This document shows, in pieces, positions 42,039 to 51,752 of a stretch of DNA of 64,000 bases. The translations under genes were made by a program, and so were the position numbers. The notes beneath the pieces are model-generated. The model saw only the letters and a program-made list of their open reading frames with translations, did no database searches and had not been told where the DNA came from. The stretch lies in assembly GCA_014529385.2 (NCBI GenBank), contig CM043947.1:124654391-124718390 (forward strand). Reading direction: 5' to 3'. This stretch comes from Adiantum capillus-veneris (taxonomy: Eukaryota > Streptophyta > Polypodiopsida > Polypodiales > Pteridaceae). Every line of letters starts with the position of its first letter. Position 1 is the first letter of the stretch.

Positions 42039-42611
42039 CTACAAACGAAGCAAACCGGAAAAATTCAGATGTTCAAAATGTGCATTGCATAATTTTACAT
42101 CTGAAATAGCCTTAGAATCCATAATTGCATTTGCAAAATTCTGACCACACTTGTCATACAAAGTGAGCTTATACAACCCACAGCATAAAATGCCAGATGC
42201 AACAATTTCGTCACCGAAACTGAGATTATGTACAGTACACATGTCATCCACAAATTTCACAAGAAGATCAAGTCTAGCAAGTGCAGATATAGACAAAAGG
42301 TTCTTCTTGATCCCAGGTACATACAGTGCATCAACAAGAAGATCAAGTCTAGCAAGTGCAAATATAGACAAAAGGTTCTTCTTGATCCTAGGTACATACA
42401 GTGCATCAACAAGTGTAAAAGAACTGCCATTTGCAGCAGTAAGCACAATATTTCCAACTCCTTGAACCGGATAAGAGGCATTGTTGGAACAAGTAACTAA
42501 ATTCCCATGAGGGACACACTCAAGAGAGGTGAAAAAATCACAATGTGAGGTAAGGTGCTTTGTAGCACCACTGTCAAAATACCACACATGTGAATCTGTA
42601 GCAACTGACAT
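42039..42611 (-). pseudogene. copia-2 protease with internal 25-residue duplication
   Basis: A 190-residue open frame begins with HVWYFDSGATKHLTSHCDFF, the copia protease active site (DSGA), and ends with the GAG-pre-integrase segment (LYKLTLYDKCGQN). Two tandem 75-bp units (42336-42410 and 42261-42335) encode LVDALYVPRIKKNLLSIFAL plus ARLDL and a near-identical second copy. The block (ALYVP-x-I-x-x-NLLS) normally occurs once. The in-frame duplication is unique to this copy as far as I can see. Confidence 0.9.
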
Positions 42612-42644
42612 GCATGCATCATGGACAGCAGGATTATAAGTGCA

Positions 42645-43740
42645 CTATGCACTAAAAGCCCATTGTGCATCAACATCAACATCACAGTCTCCTTTCACAG
42701 AAGACTCAACAATAGATGCATTTGTAGTGGAACAAGCATTAGTAGTGGAACCAGCGTTTTTCTTCTTAGCCTCTTTGGCCTTCAACTTAGGACACTGCTT
42801 GATCAAGTGATCATGAGCTTCACAATAATGGCAATGCATCTTCTTTTTGCCCTTATCAACAAAATTCCCAAACGAATTACTTCCAGTAGAAGCATTAGGA
42901 ACATGTGGTTTTTCACTTGCAGAAGAACCATGAGAAGTGGCTACATTACTGTTACCACCTTTTCTTTGAGCATCCATAAAGGCATGTTCAATTGCACGTT
43001 GTCTAGTCTTGTTTTTCTTGGAAGGTGACCAGCAATGTGCATAATGCATCAAACTTGACAACTTCAGGATTTCCTTGGGTCATAAGTCTCCAAGTACTAG
43101 CAAAAGTCTAGTAAGAATCTGACAAAGCATCAAGAACAATCTGCACAAGGGAACTATCAGAAATGACTTCACTTGCAGAAATAAGTTACTCATTGATATC
43201 CTTGACACCAGCAAGGAAAGTGTCCATGTCATCTTCCTCATGCATAATCTTTGACTCCAGCTCTTTATGCAGCAATGCAATTTTTACGTCATTCCGACTT
43301 GCATAAAGACCAGCCAGAATATCCCAAGCCTGTTTTGCAGATTTCGCTTAGCAAATGTGGGGAGTAATAGTGCGCTTCATAGACAACGCAATCAATGCAT
43401 GATCGTGCGCATATTTTGCATCCTAACGAGCTTGCTCAGCCGTAGGCAAAACAGCTCTAACAGCAGCAGTCCTTGCAGCAAGACCTGCAACATCCTCAAG
43501 ATCGCATGTATTCTCAAATTCAGGACGTACATCAATGCCCTGCACAATGTTCTAAATGCCCTTCGACACAAGAACGTGTTGAATCATATAAGCCCACATA
43601 GAGTAATTTTTCCCATCCAATCTGTCCTCAGCAACAAACATCTTGAACACATATGTGTTGTTGTTAGCCATGGTGAATGTTGCACTTAATGTTAAAACTA
43701 CCTGAAATAAGGAGAAAAAACAACACGTGCTATATAGCAC
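42645..43740 (-). pseudogene. copia-2 gag
   Basis: Near 43.69 kb the gag start MANNNTYVFKMFVAEDRLDG is followed by NYSMWAYMIQHVLVSKGI, the usual copia gag N-terminus. The middle is broken; a leucine-rich piece at 43280-43080 covers part of it. 43061-42645 holds the zinc knuckle CHYCEAHDHLIKQC (C-x2-C-x4-H-x4-C) followed by a Lys-rich tail. It binds and packages element RNA. Confidence 0.88.
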
Positions 43741-44006
43741 AAACCATTGAAGACTATAAGGGGCATGTTATGCAAAAAAGGCACTGATAGAATTTTTGCA
43801 CAAAATGACAAAATAGCCTGGACAATACTGCATGTAGTGGAAATAGAGGTCGAAATGAGTCCAAATCAAAAATCTAAGCAAATTGAGCTTGTACTCAAAA
43901 TATTTATCGACCTGCGAATAGCTTGCCAAAGCTCACAGAAATTGGAAAAAGTGAGCAGGCGTGTGTTGAGCTGCTGGTGACGACTAAGCCCGGGAGGATG
44001 CAACCT

Positions 44007-44019
44007 GCTCTGATATCAA
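44007..44019 (-). promoter_or_regulatory. copia-2 primer-binding site
   Basis: TTGATATCAGAGC on the minus strand, next to the 5' LTR end. It differs from the standard TGGTATCAGAGC copia primer site mainly at the first bases. Confidence 0.7.
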
Positions 44020-44020
44020 T

Positions 44021-44247
44021 TGTTGGAATTAGGGTCACAGGAAAACACACATAGCTTGGAGAAGATGAAGGAAGCTTTAGGAACACAACAGAGAGTATAT
44101 TTAGTGTGCAATGAAAAGATAAGATAGCCCTAGAGTGACGGGCGTATATACAATGCACGAGGGGGAAAAACCTCCTAATGAGGGAAAAAATGCCCCGGCG
44201 GTCCTAAGTGTGTTCACACACATCACTACCACTTGTATATGGTAACA
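44021..44247 (-). repeat. copia-2 5' LTR (227 bp)
   Basis: TGTTGGAATTAGGG...GGTAACA in plus orientation; 13 bp longer than its partner because of a small local duplication around GAGGGAAAAA. Confidence 0.92.
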
Positions 44248-44995
44248 TCAACAATCTTGCCCCAAGGAAGGTGTGCAGGAAGAGATAAAGAAAAGGTTAA
44301 ACAAGTTGTGGAGAGTCACTTGGAGCTATAAACAGTGGACCTACATATTCAAATATCTATGGGCCTTTCCTTTGGAAAACAAGCACTCCACTCTTATGTG
44401 GCTTGTTATGCATCAAGGTATTTGGAGTGGGGATAAAGCTCTCAGAGCAGGTGTTAGTGATGGAATGTGAACCAGATGCTCTAGAATTATAGAAGATTGT
44501 GCTTACCTAAAATTCAATTGTAGAAGTAATGCAGATGTGATAAGGAATGTGTAGCCAACAACCAGTCAACTCAAACTCCAAGCTCTGGAATAGAAAGATC
44601 TCATATTGGGAAACTGCAAAGGACTAGATATTCTTGTATGGAATATCTGGAGAGGTCTTATACTATGGTTTATTTGGATCCAAAGAAATGCCTCTGTATT
44701 CAAGCATTCCTCATCGTACTCCAATTGGCTTCTTATGTTTGAGCTTAAACAATCTGCTATGAGGTTATGTCGCAAAGCTCAAGATGCTCTCACTGAAGAT
44801 TCCGAAGGTTACCAGATGCAAGTTGTGGAGTACTATTGTCCCTAAGTTTTATCATTCTACCAGATTAAGAATGTCTTAGTTGTTGTAATATTTTTCATGG
44901 CCTTGGGACTGTTCCACCTCCTTCGTGTGGGACCTTTAAATTCCATCTTTACTTTATTTTAATGCATCTCTACCTTCTTCCAAAATAAAAAGATA
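44248..44995 (+). pseudogene. LINE ORF2 C-terminus and 3' tail after copia-2
   Basis: Continues the LINE frame: EGVQEEIKKRLNKLWRVTW, then FKYLWAFPLENKHSTLMWLV and WSGDKALRAG, matching the reverse-transcriptase-associated zinc-binding region of plant LINEs. 44606-44845 carries LVWNIWRGLILWFIWIQRNA, the conserved W-x-x-W-x-x-R-N segment near the ORF2 end. After a stop comes a short 3' UTR and an A-rich end near 44.99 kb. Confidence 0.85.
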
Positions 44996-45060
44996 CCAAC
45001 AGATTACTATCTTAGATCGGATTTATTCACGGTAATTATTTCATGCTTTGTAGACCTCAA

Positions 45061-45438
45061 GACTAAGTAACACGGGGTCTTCGATGAAGACCCCTTCTTG
45101 GGATCCACGACGAGCAGCTACGCGCTCAAAACATGAGGTAGGCTCGGCCATCCGATGTTAAATGGACGTGTCTGAGTTTACTTTTTCTGTCTTTGTTTAC
45201 TTTTGCCCATAGAAGTTTAGGTTATATAGTTTATTTCTCGCCTTGTTGACACCGAAATGCATGCGCATGCGTGGTTAGCTCACTATGCTTCCATGGCCAA
45301 GGTGGTGGGTTCGAATTGTTGGGAGGACGTTGACTTGCGATTTTTGTTGGACGTCCATCTCCCTCGAGATTTGCGCGTGCCACGCCCGCCATCGATCCCA
45401 TAATGGGGTCTTCATTAAAGACCCCGTGTTCTTTAGTC
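45061..45438. mobile_element. MITE-like element with 34-bp terminal inverted repeats
   Basis: The left end (45061-45094) and right end (45405-45438) are reverse complements at 30 of 34 positions, both starting GACTAA. Each end contains its own palindrome GGGGTCTTC...GAAGACCCC. At 378 bp with no coding capacity it fits a miniature inverted-repeat transposon. No convincing target duplication is visible, so the superfamily is unknown. Confidence 0.7.
45262..45325 (+). repeat. tRNA-like segment (A-box and B-box) inside the MITE
   Basis: GTGGTTAGCTCA at 45271-45282 resembles a tRNA D-arm/A-box. GGGTTCGAATT at 45307-45317 resembles the T-arm/B-box, at a spacing normal for tRNA genes. Acceptor pairing is poor, so a decayed tRNA or SINE head is more likely than a tRNA gene. 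Confidence 0.4.
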
Positions 45439-45894
45439 ACGGCACACGTGGCTTTGTGCCGCCCATGGATCACAAAAAATAATAAGCATAACATTCAAGA
45501 AGCGGGGGGCCAAATCAGCACCATTTTTGAGAAAAAGAGAACCCCCAATTTAAGAATCTGCTAGTCAATCCCAAAAAAAAAACAGTCAAATCTGTATGCA
45601 AAAACATGCAGCACAGATTAGTAACAAGACATAACCCACAACTTAAAAGAAAAACAATTACATTTGAGAGGAAAGGAAACGCCTTCTAATTATTCCAAAA
45701 AGACTCCACGTACAGGCCACTTTTTCTTGGAGCTCTTAGTCAAGACGAAAGAAAACCTCAAACAGAAAAATGTGCAATAGGAGTTCCAAAGCCAGCTCAT
45801 CTCTCCATCTCTCTATATATGTTTGGCAAGGCTAAGACATCGTTCTCTATGGCTCCATCATAACCACACGTGCAGGCGGCTCAACATGTTCGCT
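45439..45894. other. Intergenic, nothing recognised
   Basis: A-rich single-copy-looking sequence; no coding or repeat signal I can support. Confidence 0.5.
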
Positions 45895-46036
45895 CAGAGA
45901 GAGAGAGAGAGAAGAAGAAGATGTTTTCAACGTCGTAGGAAACTATCTCAAGAGACCTTAAAGATCTAGCCGACTAGGTGTAGAACTCAAGACGTGTTAT
46001 TCAAGAGGGAAATGGCATAACCAATCTACCACACTT

Positions 46037-46040
<4 letters not shown>
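45895..46040 (-). mobile_element. SINE-like element S2
   Basis: On the minus strand: a tRNA-like head (GGTAGATTGGTTATGCCAT and GTCTTGAGTTCTAC as A/B-box-like blocks), a body with AGATCTTTAAGGTCTC and GTTTCCTACGACGTTG, then a 3' tail of CTTCTTCTTC and (TC)n. The same order and length are seen in S3 at 49823-49969. Confidence 0.65.

Positions 46041-46129
<89 letters not shown>
46035..46129. repeat. (GT)n then (GA)n compound microsatellite
   Basis: About 50 bp GT followed by about 43 bp GA, starting at the 5' edge of S2. Confidence 0.95.
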
Positions 46130-46132
<3 letters not shown>

Positions 46133-46306
46133 CTTAGCGTATGCCAAATGATCCCGGATGCCCAAGAGAAGGGCCCCTCCTCCTAACCTTTTTGATGTTA
46201 GTTCAAAAAATAACTCCAAATTTGCCATGGTGCTTCCACAAGAAGATTTAGAAATTTTCTCATGTAGAAAAATGGAGTCTTTTTCAATGTTTTTCATACA
46301 ATGCAT

Positions 46307-46527
46307 AACATCATGAGCTTCTGCTCGAGAGGCACCACATACCTAGCAAGGTACAATTGGGGGCAGGGGACCACCGGCCCGCTCACAGAAGCTCATGATG
46401 TTGAGGTAAGTCATACACATACCTAGCAAGGTATGATTGGGGGCAGGGGACCACCGGGCTGGCAGTCCCCTGCCCCCAATCGTACCTATCTAGGTATGTG
46501 GTGCCTCCCTTACAAAAGCTCATGATG
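46307..46527. mobile_element. Foldback/MITE element with about 70-bp inverted arms
   Basis: The left arm (46307-46378) and the reverse complement of the right arm (about 46458-46527) share CATCATGAGCTT, AGGCACCACATACCTAG and ATTGGGGGCAGGGGAC. A second direct copy of the left-arm core lies between them (about 46424-46458), and CTCATGATGTTGAGGTAAGT occurs twice (46397 and 46520). It looks like a foldback element with an internal partial duplication. Confidence 0.75.
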
Positions 46528-46676
46528 TTGAGGTAAGTCATAATGTGAGAATTATTGTGAGAATCTGTCCAAAACTTCTTGGGAATTCTATCAAGGTTTC
46601 ATCATTTTGGGGCTTCCCATTTAGACTTTGTTGATGAGCAAAAAAGTGTGTGTGTGTGTGGAGTTGATTTACAAAA

Positions 46677-46715
<39 letters not shown>

Positions 46716-47928
46716 CGGAAATTTGAAAATGCCTCTTGAATGCACGTACTATAGGTGATTTTTGGAAGGTGGACCCCACTATTTATGCCTTTGTCTAGTG
46801 ATTGGACTTTTTTGTTTGTTTACTCAAATGTAGGAGGTGCATTATTATGCTAGACAAGCCTCCTCCACCATACCCTAAGGTACTATGTTCTTTTTGTTTC
46901 TTCCAAGCTCACGTATCCTTGTGAAGTGTACATTTTGATATCATGCAAGCTTTTTTTAATCATTCCTTCGTCCTCCTTTGTATGTTTGTTACGATGCATG
47001 CATTGTGATAACGAGAGTATTTAAACTTGCTTTAAGTAGAGATTACTTGCTTTGGTGTTATGTTAAGAACTCTTTTGGATTCTTGTTGTGATTAGGATGG
47101 CAATGTCATGCAAGGGTTTGAGATACAACAAGCATAACGTGGACATGGAGAGGCTGGTGATGTTGTATCACTAGCATTGAAGTGGAAAATTACCTAAAAG
47201 TAGTGATATATTATAATTCTCTCATGGAAAAGAGCAACATGTATTTCTTCTAACTCATATGATAGAAAGAGAGAGAAAGCTAGAGAGACAGTGATGCATT
47301 GATGGATGGATGCAGGCATGATGCTGGATGAGTTAAAAGTGCCATAACATGAGTTATGGTATATTAAGGGCATATCAAACAACATATCTATGTTCATGTT
47401 AAAAGAAGAGGAAAATCTTCAATTTCTACCTTTACGAAGGTCGTAACTCTCAAGATGGTAGGAATGTGAGGCCTACACTCTATATGAATTATATTTCTAG
47501 CTAGTTAGCTTATGGCTACCAAAGAGGGGTCTTGTGCAACCATTTATACAAGAGCTATAAACTTAACTAGTTCCTATCTTATTGACAAGTGAGTAGAATT
47601 GTGAACCAAGAACAAGTAGAAATATGAGCATTAACTTACTCACAATAGTAAGACTCCATACATGATCTAGATAGCCTTTAGTGCTTCCAAAGCTCTTTAC
47701 CATCGGATTTGACAATCATATGGAATGTCTTAAGACATATGCAAGAATTCTTACTTTGCACTCCAAAATCGCTGTAGAAGAAACTCACCTTCACAAATGG
47801 GCTTGATAAGCTACAGGTGGTTCAAATAGCATACTTTTTCTTTGCATATCAATCATGAAAAAGGGCAATATGTAAGAGGGCATGCAATATACAAATAGAA
47901 TATGTTACTCTTGGCGGGAAAGGGGAGA

Positions 47929-47956
47929 GGGGGGGGGGGGGGGGGGGGGGGGGGGG
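47929..47956. repeat. 28-base G homopolymer
   Basis: An uninterrupted run of G, preceded by AGGGGAGA. Long G runs are rare and also error-prone in sequencing, so the exact length is uncertain. Confidence 0.85.
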
Positions 47957-48512
47957 TCTTCTTTGTTTTGTTTAATATTGTCCATAATGAATGTTACATA
48001 TTGAGGTCCATGAACTAGGCTAAGTTGGAAGGTCAAGAAGCCTTAAAAATCATCTTGAAGGTGTGGCAATTATTTTTCTGAGTTCAAAACTTATCAGCTT
48101 ACCTTCAATGTTGAAGAGATTTGAGAGTGGTGACATGGAGTAAATACTAGTTTGAGAACAAAGTATTGCCGAGTCAATATAAGCGTGCAAAACATAATAC
48201 TACTTGCAATGAGTGCCTAGTGAGCAACCCTTCAAGTAAGTCATGCCCTTGATAATACCGCTCGTCCAAGGTGCGAGAAGGAACATGACAATAATAGAAA
48301 GGTGGCCATCCATGTAAAAATTTTGAGAGGTGGTTACATTTTGCATATTTTCATAAGATGGGGCATCTTGTAGTTTTTTTGTAGTGCCTGCATTTTACAC
48401 GATCATCAACAATATTTTAGACCTCCTTCAAAAGCACCACAAATTTGACATATAGTGGAATCATAAGTTCATCACATGCACCCATCCTCTAGTTTCCTAC
48501 GACGTAAAAACA

Positions 48513-48513
48513 T

Positions 48514-48567
<54 letters not shown>
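48513..48567. repeat. (CT)n microsatellite
   Basis: About 55 bp of CT, followed by an A-rich stretch with AAACA repeats. It is preceded by CCTACGACGTAAAAACATTC, resembling the 3' end of the SINE-like family. Confidence 0.95.
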
Positions 48568-48570
<3 letters not shown>

Positions 48571-48950
48571 CCCCAAAAAAAATAAACAAAGAAACAAAAC
48601 AAAACAAAACAAAAAAAGGCGAATTGACGACTTCTGCCTACCTATTCAGTCTCCACAATTTTGGAAAAACATAATACCTTTCAAAACATCTGAAGTGCAT
48701 AACTGAAGGGTGTGCGTAGGCAATGAATTGCCTCATGAAAATGAGAAGTCAAAAAAGTATTGCATGTCTATATAACGAGGTGATCTAGAGTGAATGCAAT
48801 GAATGTGTCATTTTACATTTGTATTCTTCTTTTTCTTTACCTTGTCTGAAGCATTTTCTTCTCTTTATAGTAAATTTATTGTTTTTTGAAGCCATTAGAG
48901 GGCCCCCGGTATGAGGTGAATGCCATAACTTTTAAGTTGTGGTTATCCAA

Positions 48951-49330
48951 CGGTACTTATTGCGTAAAGCATTGTATGGTCTAAAGCAAGCTGCAAAAGC
49001 ATGGTATGAGACAATACACACATACTATATGGGCCATGGGTTCCTGAATATATATACCTTCATAGGTTCAGAGTAGTCTCAACTCACGAATTATAAGAGG
49101 GAATAAAGCACTCATAAAACTATAAAAGCAAGGGACAAAAGAAAAAACAAAAACAAACAAACAAACTAACTAAATCACTTCGTTTGCTACGAAACAAATC
49201 TAGATTTTTGTTCCTGAATAGTCCAACAAAAAGTACTTTGTATATGAAAAGAGGAAAATGGATCTATTCTTATGTTGACACTATATGTGGATGATATGCT
49301 AGTGACAGGCAAGGACGAGAAGCATACGGC
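48951..49330 (+). pseudogene. Ty1/copia reverse transcriptase scrap
   Basis: LRKALYGLKQAAKAWYETI at about 48.97 kb and GSILMLTLYVDDMLVTGKDE at about 49.26-49.32 kb are consecutive copia RT motifs, including the catalytic YVDD. They are separated by about 200 bp with no RT sequence. This is opposite in strand to, and directly downstream of, the last PLC exon, so it sits at the 3' edge of that gene. Confidence 0.8.
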
Positions 49331-49377
49331 ACGACAGGGGAGCCTAAAAATTTGCTTATACGAAAATACAGGCAGCC

Positions 49378-49701
49378 TTACCTGTTTGTATGAAACCAAG
49401 AGCTTGAAGAGTATGAGAGATCAATATGCAGTAGCAGTTTCACAAGATCCCATGTGTTTCCTTTTGTATCACACAGATTCACTACACGATAGCCAGCCCT
49501 AAGCTCGCTTACAGGTAAACATATTTGCCCTGCAAACTCTTGGCCTGTCCTGTTATCCTCTTGGACTTCAATCCTCAAAACGGCAAGCTCGGGAACTCGT
49601 AGCGTGAACACAAATTCTTCATCCCAGCTCGGCTCCCACTCATCCTTCTTCATGGCTCTCTCCATCATCACCTTGTCTGCCTTAACTCCTGCAATCCCAA
49701 C
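49378..49701 (-). CDS. Phosphoinositide-specific phospholipase C, last exon (C2 domain)
   Basis: PI-PLC hydrolyses phosphatidylinositol bisphosphate to inositol trisphosphate and diacylglycerol; its C-terminal C2 domain binds calcium and membrane. This exon reads VGIAGVKADKVM, DEWEPSWDEEFVFTLRVPEL, AVLRIEVQED, GQICLPVSELRAGYRVVNLC and ends VKLLLHIDLSYSS before a stop at 49378-49380. These match the second half of the C2 domain of plant PLCs in order. The 3' splice site is TCTTGGCAG just right of 49701 in minus sense. The frame is open throughout. The last 10-15 residues look extra compared with the usual family end, and the gene end abuts a copia RT scrap. Confidence 0.88.
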   Translation of the reverse strand, partial: VGIAGVKADKVMMERAMKKDEWEPSWDEEFVFTLRVPELAVLRIEVQEDNRTGQEFAGQICLPVSELRAGYRVVNLCDTKGNTWDLVKLLLHIDLSYSSSSWFHTNR

Positions 49702-49818
49702 CTGCCAAGACAACACCAATGTAAGGTATAAAGTAACATTTTCCGACCAACAAACAAACTGCAATTTTAACTCTTCATGTTTGAGAGGCCAATGTAATGT
49801 GTGTATGTGTGATGTCTT

Positions 49819-49822
<4 letters not shown>

Positions 49823-49856
<34 letters not shown>

Positions 49857-49969
49857 GTAACATCGTAGGAAACTTTCCAAGAGACCTCAAAGATCTATCC
49901 GACAAGAGTTGAACTCAAGACCTGTTCTTCAAGAGGGACATGGCATAACCAATCCACCACACTTGGGTG
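49823..49969 (-). mobile_element. SINE-like element S3
   Basis: Best-preserved copy, minus strand: head with TGGTGGATTGGTTATGCCA (49959-49941) and GGTCTTGAGTTCAACTC (49922-49906) as A/B-box-like blocks. The body has GTCGGATAGATC and GTTTCCTACGATG, and the 3' tail is (TC)n (49853-49823). It lies in the intron between the two PLC exons, in the same orientation as the gene. Confidence 0.7.
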
Positions 49970-50032
49970 ATAGAAAGGTTATACCATTTTCCTCTTTCTA
50001 TTAACACTCACACACCCCCCACACACACATAC

Positions 50033-50081
50033 ACGAGAAGAAGAGAACTTTAACGTCGTAGGAATCTATCCCAAGAGACCC

Positions 50082-50161
<80 letters not shown>
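50033..50161 (-). repeat. SINE-like fragment S4 with (GA)n/(TG)n run
   Basis: 50033-50081 matches the 3' body of S2/S3 (AACGTCGTAGGAATCTATCC, AAGAGACC). The head is replaced by a GA run (50083-50136) and a TG run to about 50161. Confidence 0.65.
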
Positions 50162-50166
<5 letters not shown>

Positions 50167-50258
50167 CACGCGCGTGTGTGCATGTGTGTGTGTCTACTTC
50201 CAGTCTTGACAATGTGTGCATGAGTATGTGCACGTGTATGTTGTATGTGTGTATATCG

Positions 50259-50259
<1 letters not shown>

Positions 50260-50290
<31 letters not shown>
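50260..50290. repeat. (GA)n microsatellite in PLC intron
   Basis: About 30 bp of GA, immediately downstream of the 50304 splice donor in minus sense, so it lies at the 5' start of the last intron. Confidence 0.95.
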
Positions 50291-50292
<2 letters not shown>

Positions 50293-50303
50293 CAGAATTA
50301 AAC

Positions 50304-50390
50304 CCTTGCAAAAAAATCCGGAGGTGATGACTTGTCAAAACTATCCTCCCCCAGCTGTTCACGCCATCCACAGCCCATGCAAACTTTCAC
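50304..50390 (-). CDS. Phosphoinositide-specific phospholipase C, penultimate exon
   Basis: An 87-bp, 29-codon exon on the minus strand: VKVCMGCGWREQLGEDSFDK then SSPPDFFAR. It matches the start of the C2 domain of plant PLCs, where a V-K-V-Y-M-G-x-G-W opening and S-P-P-D-F-x-x-x-V-G-I-A-G are highly conserved. The acceptor is CTTGTGCAG before GTGAAAG, and the donor is AGG/GTTTAA. Joining it to the last exon gives ...FAR-VGIAG... in frame with no extra base. Upstream exons (X/Y catalytic domains) were not found up to base 64000, so the preceding intron appears longer than 13.6 kb or the gene is broken. Confidence 0.85.
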
Positions 50391-51621
50391 CTGCACAAGC
50401 CACCCTTACTTCATTGAGGCGAGGTTTTGAACAATTTATGAGCTCCTACATGAAACACTAAAAAAGAGAAGCGGAGATAACACCATGTAATCACAAGTGC
50501 TCCATAAAATTAAGCGACACATGGCTATATTTTGCTTTAGCAAGACTGACAGATTCTGATGGTAAGCCCATGCCAGTTATCCTAACACAGTCATCACCCG
50601 AAATGGAAACAGCCGATGCAGAAATGAAAAAACCAATGTTTTGACCGAGATCGAACCGCTCAAGAAAAGGTGTTTCTTTTTAGTTAAAAATTCAATACAA
50701 ATGATTTGATCCCATTTCCAGCACATGATGCACACACAAAACCACACAAAATCCTCAAAAGCTTCACAAATGCCTCCAAAGCCACAAAAAGTATCCTGCA
50801 GCACGCTTCCGTTGAATCGTATGAACCTTAGAGAGATTAAGCACAATTAGTGCATGCATTGAAATGGAGATTCAAAAAAAAATGCACTCCTTACAAAATA
50901 GAACACACTTTCATATTAAAAGAGGGGCACATAATTTTGGTAACATGTAAAAGAAATGTTCAGGTACTGATTCCATCTAGCCTAATGAAGCATCTCTACC
51001 TCTAAAAAGGTGCTTACATTACTCTTGAGTCAGCACGAGACTCTCCCCAACTGTGAAGTTTCTAGAGCAGATATTCTCTCCAGACAGATTTTCTCTCTCT
51101 TGAAAGATTCTCTTTCTAGGCCAAGTCTTCTCTCTAGCTTTTAGCTTTTGCTTTCCTGGCTGCTTTTTTGAGGTCCAAAACTATATTACTTTCTGTTGGG
51201 TGCTCTTTACAACTGGAAAACTGACTGCCTTTTGCTTTTAAATCAGTTTTAAATGCATCATTTCTACTTTCCGTTTTTTTTTTAGACTACATGGGTTTAT
51301 TTGGCACAAATGCTTTTGGACGGCTGTTTTGGGGGCCCTGCTTTCATTCAAGGTCATTGAACTTACATGGGCTTGATGTGCCACATGGGCATTCCAATGC
51401 GGTCAAAGCCAATTAGTAGACTAGGTAAAACTAGGGGAGCCTATACCGGCCCAAGCCTGTATAGGCCCCTTTGTGAGCCAACCCAGATTCTCCTTTGCAG
51501 GAAAATGCAAGGTATAGACTCACGGGAAATCACTCATAAGACAACATAACCATCAACTCGATGATGCATAGTATTGACCCCACTAACATAATCAGTGTGC
51601 AAAGGAGGGTGTAGAGCTAGG

Positions 51622-51667
<46 letters not shown>

Positions 51668-51752
51668 CACCGGGAGAACTCCAAGCAAGCACTTCCAAAG
51701 AAACAAACGCGCCTTCAAAGGCAAGTGGCTCTTCCAGAGGGCAAAGATAGGC
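50391..51752. other. Probable PLC intron, non-coding
   Basis: No exon-like sequence found. Holds a pyrimidine-rich patch (51.06-51.15 kb) and a repeat around 51.49-51.63 kb also present at 63.01-63.15 kb (GCAAGGTATAGACTCA, CATGCATAGTATTGAC). A CT run lies at 51626-51663. Confidence 0.5.

Larger units (their letters stand above)
39167..44247 (-). mobile_element. copia-2: complete but decayed Ty1/copia element (5.1 kb)
   Basis: The LTRs at 39167-39380 and 44021-44247 match closely (GGAATTAGGGT...GTATATGGTAACA). The minus strand encodes gag, protease, integrase, RT and RNase H in the copia order. A primer site lies inside the right LTR and a purine tract inside the left. It inserted in the LINE ORF2 in the opposite direction. 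Stops and frameshifts occur in every domain. Confidence 0.93.
36000..44995 (+). mobile_element. LINE (L1-type non-LTR retrotransposon), interrupted by copia-2
   Basis: The plus strand carries an apurinic endonuclease domain, an RT, and the C-terminal zinc-type region of a plant LINE ORF2. It is followed by a short 3' UTR ending in an A-rich tail (AAAATAAAAAGAT, about 44.98 kb). ORF1 is not visible; the left part may be cut off by copia-1. copia-2 (39167-44247) splits it inside the C-terminal region. Confidence 0.88.
46528..48940. other. Intergenic, non-coding with simple repeats
   Basis: No coding signal. Contains TG runs (about 46646-46660 and 46684-46714), a 28-base G homopolymer (47929-47956) and a CT run (48513-48567). 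The rest is AT-rich single-copy-looking sequence. Confidence 0.6.

Noticed and set aside
45262-45325. Possible functional tRNA gene
   Set aside because: A-box and B-box-like blocks are present at good spacing, but I could not form a convincing acceptor stem or anticodon arm; kept only as a tRNA-like segment.
50033-50161. A second complete SINE upstream of the PLC last exon
   Set aside because: Only the 3' body is present; the head is missing or replaced by GA/TG runs, so it is recorded as a fragment.
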